Shown: positions 36,719 through 50,200 of the stretch, piece after piece
How the letters are laid out: each line of letters opens with the position of its first letter
How positions within the stretch are numbered: position 1 is the first letter of the stretch
Assembly: GCA_035222895.1 (NCBI GenBank)
Contig: JAVYIG010000063.1
Span: 807,001 to 871,000, forward strand
Direction of reading: 5' to 3'
DNA from: Strongylocentrotus droebachiensis
Lineage: Eukaryota; Echinodermata; Echinoidea; Camarodonta; Strongylocentrotidae
Length of the DNA stretch: 64,000 nucleotides
Notes under the pieces: generated by a model
Databases searched by the model: none
What the model was told of the DNA's origin: nothing
The model's input: the letters and a program-made list of their open reading frames with translations, nothing else
Made by a program: the position numbers and the translations under genes

Positions 36719-39700
36719 TTTTTTTTTTTTTTTTTTTAAATCCGTAATTTGAGACAACATTCCGTAATGGTCGTTAATTTCCGTACCAATTACGGGAAAT
36801 CCGTACTAGTTGGCAGCTCTGTAACTACCCATTGATGAGAATGAAAGAGCACTACTCACCGCCTCACAGTGTGGATAGTTGCATACAAACGATCCCTGCT
36901 GAGCAGCTGGTTTGTCCTCCTGATTAGTAGAGGAAGGTTTCACACTATTATTGTTCTTGGGATTAGAAGTCCCGCCCCTATAGTACTTATCATGCCTGTA
37001 CTCTTTGAGAGGCACGTAATCTAGGAAAGTCTCACCGGGGTATAGGTCCTGTGCGCGGAAGAAAGGAGGGAGAAGAAGGGGAGGGATCACCCCATGAGAA
37101 ATGCATTGGTTAGTCAAGTGAATAAATATGGCACCACAATGAGAGTATAATTACACAGCAAATGTAATAACTAGTAAGCTCTGCATGAATTACTGACTAC
37201 TCTAAAATACTATGCAATTCAAAGTTAATTGACACAGCACACCTAATACTTGAGTGATATATATAATTTGATATACATTACCTAAATATACAATACATGT
37301 GATTGCATTGTGGTTGCTTGAGTAAATTTCCAAGAAAATATATATATTGTTTTGGGTGCTTATAGAGATATTTTGTTTTCACATCTGTTTGACAGATACA
37401 ATTGTTTATCTACTGATTCAATCGTTTCAGTATAATGGTTCATTTATGTTTATCTATATTGCTTTCCATAGAATGGGACTAATCCTGAAAAAAGGCCCTG
37501 AAAGGTCAAAAAGGTTCATTTAACATTTTAAGATTAAATGTATACCTCTGGCATTTAATTGATAACATAAGCAATCACTGCTCCACTTAAAATTAACTAT
37601 TTAACATGAATGTTAAGCAACTTGTATATTTATCATCATGACAAATGACTTCAAATCATTACACCTTGCATGAATTTGATACCGCTGCTATAATCATGAG
37701 TAATTTACTCAGGCCACACATAATTCAAACACAACAAAGTAAAAATGATTTACATAGCATTTGCATGAATCTCCTAAATTATTCTATTTACAGCCACCAT
37801 AATGCCAGCAATGAAAATATGATATACTTCTATGACGAACACACCACAAATACAATTAGGAAATTTCCTAATATATTTTCACATCAAACCCTAGAATGCA
37901 ACAGTTAGTGCACTTTTCACAGAATGGGGTGCATGAATTGGGAAATATTTAGCAGGGGATGTCTTAGGATTTATTGTTATGAATTGGAATAAAACTGATC
38001 CCTTAAATTCTTATTCAATATCTTTTGCAAAGTTATCATAAACGGTTTAGGACACACATTCATTCATAACATGGAACAGGCCTTAACACTACTCATCATT
38101 GTTTTACATACATAAAGTGCTGGGTAGACAGCATATATCATGGTGCATTTCTAGCTTTAGTATAAAGATAATCCACCATCCCTCCTAAATAACATTCCTT
38201 GAAAAGGAGAGAATTCTTTTTGGATGTTCAGGCTGCTATAAACTATTATATCTCGTGATAATCTAAAGAATGCCCCACTCAATGTATGCTGGGTATCAAT
38301 ATATATATATATATATATATGTATATCAGATCATTTTAAGTTAAGACTCTTTTCTGAACCCGAGATAAACATAAAATTACAGTATCACTCAAAAATATAA
38401 AAACAAAACATAATTCAGATCCTACTGATACTTTGAAAGCATTGACTTTTAAATATGAGGTTGAGAGTTGGAATCCCATCCAAGTGGATAGCACGATATG
38501 CTTGAATACTATATGTTGGCTGCTCTGCTATAACTGGAGTAATAATAACATAACAGTACCAGAGAATGTCACCAAATGATGGACAAGAGAAGCAGACAAG
38601 AAGCTACTACTATGATAATCATCACTACCAAGTGTCACAATACTCTGGGGATGTTTACAAGAAAAACAATCTAATTGTTGTTGGGTTTTTCTAAAGTCAT
38701 TTATGGAACTTACACACTCATTCTTGCGATTCTCTTCACTGGGGTTTGCTCCACTATGATGGCAGTATTTCTGCATGTCATGATTATAGGGATATAGCTT
38801 CTTCCACAAGTAGTAGTACTCTACACAGTCTCTAACAGTCTTGGACGGGATCTGAAAAAGAGGGTGAAAATAACAGGGAAGATAGAAATTAGAAAGTCAT
38901 CTTCATGCATCTAAGTTTGTGGATTTCTTACATGTTATGCACATTGGAAATAGATCACTATTACTATATGAAAAAGAAAAAGAAACTAATATAGAGTTGG
39001 ATACAATGACAAAGTATTGGTATTCTGGAAGTCTCGGTCACAAATGAGCACATTCAAACAAGACACCAAGAAAGTACGGGTAAATTTTATTAATACCACT
39101 GAAAATAGCCAATAAACCATACTGAAAATTTACCTACATGTATAAGTTACCATGTGGTTTTTTATTTATTTGTTGATGCTATTGTAATGGAAACTATGGA
39201 AAAGAATACATGGATGATAAGATTTTATGATATTCTTTCAACTCTTTGTTAAAATTCTGTTTTATTTTCACCGACTTACCCCTTTTGCTATTTCATGGAA
39301 GTCCTTTCCCTTGGTCTTGTACATGTCTCGGTAGAGCTTTCTTTCTGCAACCGTCCATTCATGTGAAACTGTTTCAAACAATATACAAAGATATATATAA
39401 ACATGAACTGATAAATGAGAAAATATACATATGAGAAAAACTGGATTCAAACTGAATATTCACAACTACGTGAGGAAAAAAACTGGAAACCCAAGAAGGA
39501 AACCATAATTATGTAGCCGAGTATGCAAATATTTTCTAACTTCAAAATATTACTGACAACTATACTGATAGTAATAGGTGTGTCAAACTGAAGGGATTGT
39601 AATACTTTCTCTTTATAGGTATACTATGTATATATATATTTCCAATGTTTTACATTATAAGAAGGAGAAAAAAAAGAACATGGAAAGGAGAGAGAGAGAT

Positions 39701-42700
39701 AATGATCACACGAACCATGCTCTACAAAACTACATTTCCTGGGTAGGGAAAACTTCCCTTTTACATGGTTTGAAGTGTATTCTTTATTTCCCTTTTTTTA
39801 GGGGGGGGGGGGGGAGATGGGTGGGGAGACCTGTTAATATGAAGCCCGGCCATACTGTGTTATCATGATTTTACTCACAATCATATTTGTAGTCAGCCAT
39901 GTGCACAAACTCATCTGGGACCATTGCATTCCCATTCAATAGCATCAGTAAAGCCATCTGAAAAGAGACAAAGATGGCATTAGAATGGCAAAAGAAATAA
40001 AAAGTTTGATAATCTTCAAGCTCAACACTTCACATACACTTCACGCACAACTTACCCATAGAAACAGGAAGGTATAAAAGACCAGAAAAAACTCCCCCGA
40101 ATCTACGATTCTGTGAAGACTGTAATATGAATCTTGTAGGAGATGAATTCCATATAATTATGAAATGTGACAAGTATAAAGATTTACGAGTAGATTTTAT
40201 AGAAACAATTAGTAATCTGGAAGAAAATGTTTGTAATTTGGATAGTCAAGAAAAATTCATATTTATAATGAGATTAGATAATGAAGTTGTAATAGATAGT
40301 TTTTCTTTGTTCACCAAAAACATAATTGCAATGAGGGGTAATTTTTAGATACTATATGTTATAACAAAGTAGTCGTGTACAATCTTATGCTTTTGTTTTA
40401 GTTCTCATTTACATATTTCGTATTGCATGACTTATTGTTTATTTAGAAAGGTGTTGTAAATGTTTTATATTATGTTTTTTTATATCGATTGTTGCATTAC
40501 ATTGTAAAGTGATTATAACTATGTCTATAAACAGAATATTGATGTACATCAATGATGTTTAATAAATACAATACATACAATACATGAATAAAAAATGATA
40601 ATAATATGTATCTTGAATAATCAAATATTAAAGGTACTAAAAAAAATGTTTACAAGTCTTTAGCGAAGTTGAAATGGACTTATCAACTAGAAATATCAAA
40701 ATTCAGTGTTGTATAAGATATTGGGGACCCCATTTTTACTATGTCTATGTCTTTTCCTCTAAGCAAAGACATATTGAAAGACAAGGTAGTACTTGTATAA
40801 TTGTCTCAATATTTTACTTTAAAAGAAACGCTTAGGTTGGCACACATTGCTATTTCCTCTCCTTGTTCAAAAGTCTCCTAATTGTCCCGGGTTCATTACA
40901 CCCACAGTTACTGAACAAATTGTTGTCACAAAGACTCTGTCGGATCGTTGCATCACAATCTAAGAACCAAGGAGGTGTAAGTAAAAGGTCACATGACTAG
41001 GCACCTGACCTGGCGTCCTGCCAACTGACAACACAAAGAGCTCTGGCTCACGGAGGACAGGGTTCTTACCTCGATGTCTCCCTTGGCTCTATAGAGGCAG
41101 TGATGGGCATACTCAATGTTCCTGGCCCCTGCAGGTAGGCCTGGTGTCGTGGCTAACTTCAGGAAACTTGTCACTATAAACAAAGACACAGGCAGGCATG
41201 TATAGTGAAAAGAAGGAAATTACATGTATTTGGTCTAGTCTGAAACCTTCAGTGTATCTTTCAAGCATGAGCAACCCTTGTTGTCCCAAGTTCCTGTTCA
41301 GACTGCATGGATGATATCATTTCAGTCAGTGATAGGAAACATGTTTTTCATTGTTATGCTTGATCAGTCTCTATTTGTGAGCAAACACTGCACTAATAAT
41401 GTTTCTAATGAAAATTGTTGAAAAACCGCACAATCCCATGAATTCTGTAACTCCCCAAGTTCAAACAGATAAAATGTCTCAATTTTGCTTTGTTTTTTGT
41501 CTGGATAACTACATATTACCTAGGAAGTAAGTACTTTCTCAGTTCAGTCATCCAATATTCAAGAACAAAGGAAAGGTGTTTTGAACTTTTGTATCATATT
41601 CACTTTATCATCTGTTTGGAGCCAAAAGGTCATGCTGTAAACACCCTTCTGGCTCTTAACAGAACATTTCTTGTTTTCCTTCACTTCTAAAACTATCCCA
41701 TCCCAGGTCAAAATAAAAATAAATAAATTCCTACACCGGAAAAGGGAAAAGAAAAGAAATACACACTCCTTAATGGAAGTGGATACTCTACAGAGACACC
41801 CCCTAAAACAGGGTAAGTCTGAAATAAAGTTAGCATATGGTATGCCATGCAAGCCTACTTGTATGACTAGGTGGGCCGAGTGAGTTTACACTGCAAGTTC
41901 ATTGCCAGGCCATGTCACGCGTTCTTATCATCATCGACCTTGGGTATTTCCCTTTCACAATCCAGCAGTCAGTACAAAGCATTATCTTGTCATTGCATCA
42001 ATTGTTGGAGTAATCAAGCCACACCAGTCACAAGGGGGGGGGGGGGGGGTGGGAGGGGGGGTGATAGTATTCTACAGCCTTCCAACTCAACCTTATGTGT
42101 AATTCAGTTCAACTATTTGAAGTATTAATCCCCTTTTTTGCTGCAGAATAAAGAAGATGTTGTGGCAGATAGATAATATTCACATAAACATTATGTACGA
42201 AACCGGACTATGTTGGCTGATAGAAAACAGTTTCAATAATGAGAGTAGAAATACAGCGTACCCAGTTCCCCATCCAGGGCAATACAGTATGAGTGGGTGT
42301 GTTCCATTCACACATGGCTTAACATGACTTGTCGTAAGGCCTCATTGAATGTTATACTTACATTCTCCTTCAGAGTAGCCTTTTTCTATTGCAGGATCCC
42401 AAACTAGCTTTCCTTCTCTCCAATCTGCTGCTTCCAATACCTCTTCTTTGTTCTTTACTGTAATTAATAAAATAACAAATAATCACATCAACATTATTTG
42501 AAGAAGATTTTTTTTATTTTTTATAGTATTCTTATGCAATGGTAATCATTCCATTGCAAGAAATCTTGCCTTACCAGGGTCCAACTAACTTATTATCTTT
42601 GGATTGACATTTGTTACCAGGCATGTTTTACCAGGTCCCCTTTCCCATTATACTTGCTCTGATCATTAAATGTAGAGTGCTACATTAACATACATGTTTG

Positions 42701-44151
42701 CAAGATACGTTTAAACAAACACAGAGAAATGTTGCATATCAATCTTTGTACGTATGAAGATAAGAATTTATATAAACTGGGTTCAAGGTGTAATGACCCA
42801 TATTTTTCTTTTGCCACAATCCTAGTTTATGCCAGTGTATTTTAGTACCATTAGTGTTTTCTTTCATCACATTTAAGCATACCATATTTCTCACAGCTGA
42901 AAAAATGAAGCAACATTTACAAACAAAACTCCTATATCTTTAGCTCTACAAACAAAACATGCCCAAACCACTAAATGTTAGAGAAGAAGCTTTATTAAAG
43001 ACTACCAGCTCTCATGGGTCCCATTAGAACATACTCTCACGTAACAACTGTGGGTGTGCCTCTCTCTTTAGGACCTAATATTGGATTTTCTTCTTCACTG
43101 ATCAACAAACAAATTGAAAACATATCATGACACCTGGCTTTAAGAGTACAATGTAGAACTGTCAGATCTACATGAAAGACAGTGATACTACAAAATCTGA
43201 TTGTGATACTCAATTATAATGAATATATGTTATACAAACTTACCAAGCTCAGGAACTGCTGCTTGATAATCACCACCAACATTGATGTGTCTAGAAAAAA
43301 TGATGAGAAGAGAAAGAGAGAAAATGTTCATAATCCACAAGGTTTCTACAGTCGTAATTCATGAAAATCATACATTTCGGGCAAATTCAACTTGAAAAGA
43401 ATAATTTTCATCTGCAATTTTAACGAAGGATTGTAATGTATTCATATCCAATTCATATCATAAACACTTATATGCATTACATACACACATACTATTTTAT
43501 ATACGACACAGGGGCCATAAATAGTGAATCCCTTGATAGCCAATTCGGCCTTGTGATCATAACTTTGAAAGTCCAGTTGCATTATGATGCAGGAACCTTA
43601 TTTTAGTTGGCAGTAAGGTCAGATTTAAGAAAATCTATTTTCAATCTCCATTTTGCAGATAAAAAGGCCTCTCTAAACTTTGAAGTGACATTTCCAAGGA
43701 CTTATTGTTAAGGAACCACAAGTCTGTCTTTTTAAGATTTAAGATTATCTGGGCAGCTGTAAGATGCATCATATGTGGATTGTAAAAGAGTTATCGTAAT
43801 CAAAAATAAAACTTAGTCATAATATACATGTTATGTACAGTATGTGAGCCTATGCTACTCCTATCCCTTTCCTGAATGAACTTAAAAGAAGTTGTTATTC
43901 ATTTCACTTGTGACAATGGGGGTTGTGGAATATAAAACAAACAATGACTGCTTATTTTTCGGGTCACATTTGATACTGTAACTATAGCTACTCTGTGATC
44001 TCCAGGACTGCGCTATGCCAATCGACCTTCTCTTTTTTTTTAAAATATATGACTATGTACATGTATGTACACCAATTTGTACAGAGTATGTTAATCACAA
44101 ACCTATGTGGAAATCAACAATATTTGTATCAGAAAGTAAAATGACCCCCCC

Positions 44152-44205
<54 letters not shown>

Positions 44206-47200
44206 ACACACACACACACCCACACACATTCATGTATTTCAAAGAATTTAAGTCAACCATTTACCTTTGTTCTAGGTATGGAAAAGTAGATCACTTCCTA
44301 ACTTTCAGGAAATGGCACAAAGATTAAAATTCTAGAAAAAGTATAGGGGAAATCCACTGCATTGTAGTAGGTTATTATGAAATGATTATTTTTTTTTTTT
44401 TTAAAGCCTCATTACTGTACGGTTGGAGTAACTACAGTAACACTTATCTTTGTGAAAGATGCTCTTAATAATTTCTACAACCTCTGATTGATTAAATAAA
44501 GGCCTACATGTTTCTACATGAATGCAACATGTATGTACATGTACGGTATGCAATGTTTCTGATAAAGATTCTTTACACCCAAACTCTGGCCATGATCTAT
44601 CTTTTTATTGGTTAGAATTAATATATGAAATCTTTAGGGAATTTGCTGTGCTTGTCAAGGTAACAAGAACAATATAAACATTGACATAATTTTTTTAAAT
44701 GATAACAAATAAAGATAAACATATAAAAACAATACCTTAGTAATTGAATATATGGTATGCTGCTTGTGCAACCCCATAGCTCTCCCCCTCCCCCCCCCCC
44801 CCCCCCCCCCCGAACACATACACAAACTGCATTACCCTAATATCATGTAATTCCCAAATGCTACATGAATCTAGCTTGCATCTTTATAACAGTAATGGTG
44901 CAATCAAGGTCTATGCCATGGTGCAAAATACATATTTGAGGAAATCATAACCCTTGCAGTGTCACTCTTGCACAACACAAGGAAAGGAACTGTCTGATCT
45001 ATTACGCAATGTGGGTATTTCTTGGCTCACACTCATCCATGCAATGACGTTCTGACTGACCCACCGTTAGTTAAGCCAAACACAAGTGTTTACCTCGTTG
45101 GGAAACCAGGAAGCTTTGTATTACCTATTGGTCACGGAAAGATCTGAAGCAGGAAAGGATTGATTTTTAGTGTGACCCTGACTTTTCCCTGAATAATACA
45201 ATTGGGAGGAAGTAGACTCCCAGTGACGTAATTCCTTCCTCATCCACTTCCCTGCTAAGGGTTTATTACAAGGCAATCGCATTATCCCTGTGAACCATTG
45301 ATCTGGCTTCTGCTTTTTACAGACTGCCATCAAACTTCATTAATATATAAGTGATTCATGAAGGGCATGATCCTAAGCTGATATGTCAGGTTCTTCCTAT
45401 AAGATAAGATGAATTTCAATCTCCAATTTACTTATCAAGATAAATATGTCATAATTTGCCTTGATATAAAAATCACTCTAAAATAGTTATATTTCTACTA
45501 CCATCAGTTTTATTTAATGGTCTAGAGAAGGAACTACTTTATCTCAACAACATTTATGATATTGATCTTTTTTTAAACAAGGCCGATCTGCATTGATGTT
45601 GCACAATAACAACTCTTCTAAAACCTGCCATGCTACAACATAACATTAGCAATGACATTTCAATCATGAAATATGTATATTCAAGCCTATCCTCAACAGA
45701 AAGTGAAAGACTGTGAAAAGAGTATTCAATATTCTCTAGGATACTAGGTTGCCTTGTGTTTAATGTATGGGTGCGTGGGATGTTAATTTGAAAAGCATCT
45801 TGTGAGGAGGTGTGTGGGCGGAATTATCAAGGAAGCTGCAATGAGGAAGCTTTACTCTAAGATAACAATACAAGAACAAGAAGTGTCTGCACAGGTCCTT
45901 CAAATCTGAGATCCGTTCTCACATTTCACTCCCTTTCCCTCTCTCATTCTTCTTGTTCTCTCTCTCTCTCTCTCTTGCTCTCCCTCTCTCTCTTACTCTC
46001 TATCCTTCTGATTTCCTATCATGACTGCTACCCTGGATAAGGCAAAACTTGTCTTTCCTTGACTTCATACATTTCACACTTGCCTCCAAAACAGAAAAAA
46101 ACATTCACTTTTTTTGTTTGCCTCATGCTGTAAATGCATAAATAATTCATACTTCTACACAGATGGGTGGCAAGGGGTTTTAAAGCTACATCAATACAAA
46201 GATACTGAATATAGTAGTAGGAATTATGACAAACATTTGAAATATATCAAATAGCAAATTTCTTAACTGATGTATAATGGATAGCAATTGCCACATTTCA
46301 TACGTTCAAGGATTACCAAAAGCATTTTCAAATTATCCCCATCTTTAATTTCAACTCTTTAGGTAACACATTAAACATACAACTTTGAATTGCTCTTACA
46401 AATCTACCAAGGAAAATAGAGGGATGCTCATCTACATAACTACATGTAGCTCTACACGCTTTTGGTCTCAAAGTGTAATTCTAAGCAACTTTTCTTAATA
46501 TACAAATGGAAAAGCTGAACATAATCAGACATTGATTCTATCCCAGGTCAATGGACATAACCCATATTTAGCAGAGCTCTCAGAGCCGGGCTTGGATGGC
46601 TAGTTAACAATGGAAGTCATAGATTAGGATGTGTTTCACTTACGGTTCAGAAGGGAAGGCAAAATCAGATTCCTCAGTGCTTGCGCTGATGCTTCCTGTG
46701 GTGGTGGGAACGGGCCGGGTGAAGAGAGAAAGAAAGGATACAGAATAAAGGTCACATTACATATGTGGGTGGGGGTCATCAAAGGGCAATAAACTTTTAA
46801 CCACAATGGGTAATTGGCAGATTTGTATTTTGTTCAGTATTTGATCATGTTTTGTCTTGTTGACAGCAATCTCCTGGGATTTATTAAAATGATTTTCCTC
46901 CCTTTCATAAACTGTCTGTTTAGCTTTTATCATATCTTAGTCATGTGAATTATGCATTTATCAGGAATTTTTTCTTTCATAAAAGAATGAGATAAACTAT
47001 ACAACAGTAACAAAAATAATAAAGACAAAATATGTACACAAAGTATGATGTACACAAAGTATGATGACCACAAAACTGTAAATAAGATTACAAAATTAGG
47101 AAATGAAGTAGAAATTTATATCAGGGTATAAAGTATTTTCACATTTAAAGAGCACCTGACAACTATGAAAACATTTGCACCGGTTCTACCGGTTATTGGC

Positions 47201-50200
47201 AATGCTAACAAATTAATTTACTTGACCAATTGATCAGTTCTATGTAGATTTATACATTCATTCACCCCGCCCCCATTGATGTGTTTGTTATTGCTTACCC
47301 CTTCTGTGCATCTGAAGCATGCTTGGAGTACTGGGTGGGAATGCAGACTTGGGAGTGACTGCTGCTGCTGCTGCTGCTGCTGAGGCAGAGGAAGGCATAC
47401 CACTGCTTCCAACACTGAAATACAATCCAGAGCCACTTCGTATAGGACTCAGCATAGGAGGGGGTGTGTAGGGTGGTGGGGTGGTGCTACTGTTGCTTCG
47501 GTAGAAGACACCCATCTCCCTGGGAGACCTCATCTGACTAGGGTAGGAGCAGGGAGCGATTCCTCCAGGGGTGACGTTGCTTGCCCAAGATGGGATGAAC
47601 AGTGATGGGGGCCGTGGCTTCTTCTTTGTTACAGTAGGTTGCACCGGAGGTGGATCTCGGAAAACATTGTCTTTCCACCGGTCCACGTCTTTAGACTCAA
47701 GCTGTGGTGGGGTTGAATGCCCTGTTGGCGGCATCTCTTTGAATTGTTGTTCTTGAGCAATCTTGTACATATATTCCAGATGCGGAGGGCTGGGGGACCC
47801 CATAGAGGTGGGTGGTGGGTATGGCATGGGTTCCTCTTTAGGGATGATTTGTGTGACCTGATTGTTATGCATTTGTAAAGGTTTGCTTCCAATGGGCAGT
47901 CTGGAATTAAATGGGTGTACAGGTTGGATGCGATCCATTGGAAGGGGAGTGGTGTGATGTAACGGATGGTGCTGAGGTGGTTGGAGATGAGGCTGGGTCA
48001 TCTGTAATTGAGGCTTCTGCAAGGCTTGTGACTGTGCTGCCAACCCTACAGCAGTGTGAGCTAACGTTGTCAGTTCATCCTGCAACATGTTCAATGGGAG
48101 ATTAGGAAGGTTGGGCAGGTATGCAGGTTTACCACCGCTCATGACGGTGTGCGGTCTTTGATGCCTGTAGTCAGGCCATGAAGGCACATGTGAGGTAGTC
48201 GTATTTGAGTACACGGATGACAGGTGCATTGTAGGAGGAGGAGGGGTAACAGATTGTCCAACCATTCTTAAAGGTCTATGTTGTCCCATTGCCTGTGAAC
48301 CCTGTACTTGGGAAAGCTGTGCATGTGTGTTCAATGTAGGATTCATATTAGACGGATGAGCCAGTGACCTGGCCTGACCAAGACTCGGTGCGGTTGGCAG
48401 TGGGGGCTTCTCTTCTGATTTGGAAGGTGAAACCTTCTGTGATCCCTCTGCTCGTGCATTGTTATAACCTCCATGAAGTCTCATATGTCCATTTAAGGCT
48501 GGCATACTTTTAAAAGTTCTTTTGCATACTGTGCATTCAACTGTTATTCTTTCTTTCTCATGTCTGTAAGAAAAAAAGGATAAGACACAGATATAATGGT
48601 TACAAGAGTAATACACAAATAGAATACAGATAATACCTTTCAGGTCATCATTAATTTTACTGCCATTGCAGAACCACTTACACTTGCATTTACAATGGAA
48701 GAGCAATGATGAGCTGGTAGAGTATTTGAAATAATTTGCCTTTGTAAGGCACGAGAGGATCAGCTACACCATAGTCGAACACGCCACATTGTTGAGATTC
48801 TTTGTGGCTTACATGAAGGGCAACTAAAGTAATTACATCACAGCTGTCATTTTCATCTTTGATAAAGTCTATAATAGGTGCAACTGTAAACTTATGTAGG
48901 ATTTCGAAATATGCAAGAAATAATATATCGTATATCATCATTAACAAATTCATAGCAGAGAGTCAAGAAATCAAAAAATTATTCATTATTCAGAGCAGAA
49001 AATCAAGAAAATATTACCCATGAAAGTGAGGTATTGCTTAGAATTTTTGACTGGCTCTAAACTAATACTGAATATGAAACTACTGAGAGATGCATAGGCA
49101 GTATAAAAATAAAGTTTAAAATGATAAAACTTGTATAGTTGTACAATATAGCAGTCATTATATAGAGTCTTTTTTATCCAAAAACCTTCAAGGTTGCAGA
49201 GTCGATATTCTTATATATTCTGACATCCCCGCATTATGACAGTCGCCCTTACCATCAAAGCCATAAATAAGCTAATGAAAATTAATCAATATATTCTACA
49301 TAATTTCCCACAATGAATATGGGAGAAGTTTACTTACGTTCTATGGCTGTTTTTTGAAGAGCTCTTAGGACTTATACCAAGATCCGGACCGGGCTGGCTT
49401 GAGTACCTGTTTGAACCAGGAGACTGATGGGAGAGCATACCATTCCCACTCATACCATTTCCACTCATTCCAACTCCTCCTGATGAGAGACTCAAACCCT
49501 GGAATTTAGGGTTGGGCACTTGAATGGACAGTTCTCTTGGTCCACCTACAGCGATTGAGGGGGTCATTCCTCCAGGGACTCCTCCAGTCAGGACAGATGG
49601 AGCCATACCAGGAAGGTTCCCACCAAACATTTGCGTGGCGTACGAGTCCAGACGGTAAATGGTAGACATGTCTTGAGAGGTGAGTTGACCCTGACTCGGG
49701 GAAGGGTCCGGTGTGTTCTGTACCCTCTGTGCAGCAAGGGCAAGGGACTGTAGCGCTGCACTAGAGCTGGAACCAGGACTGTCATTGGTATCCTGGCTGG
49801 AGCCTGACTGATTGAGATCTTGGGGATTCCCCAATCCCAGCGAGAAGTCAGCTCCTGGAGATCCTCTCATCATAACTTGGCTATGTCTGTTAGCCTGTAC
49901 TGCAGCTGCCTCTGCTGCCATTAGTTCTGGATCCTTCTCATCACCAGTGTAGTTCATGTTGTCTTCCATCACTAGACCTGGATGCTGGGACTCAAAATGC
50001 CTTCGCAGAGAGCGAATGTCACAGTATGATTTGCCACAGTTATCCACAGCACACTCGTAAGGCTTCTTACTGCGATGCGTCAACATATGACCAGTTCTGT
50101 AAAAGAGCATATTGAGAAACAGATGTTCTTTTTAGATGTTGCAAAATAGATTGACAATAGAAATCATTATATATTTGCCAACATGGGACATCAAGGAAAT

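Noticed and set aside
47571..48105. Other frames on both strands at 47571-48105
   Set aside because: They are shadows of the 1,265-nt coding exon 47299-48563.
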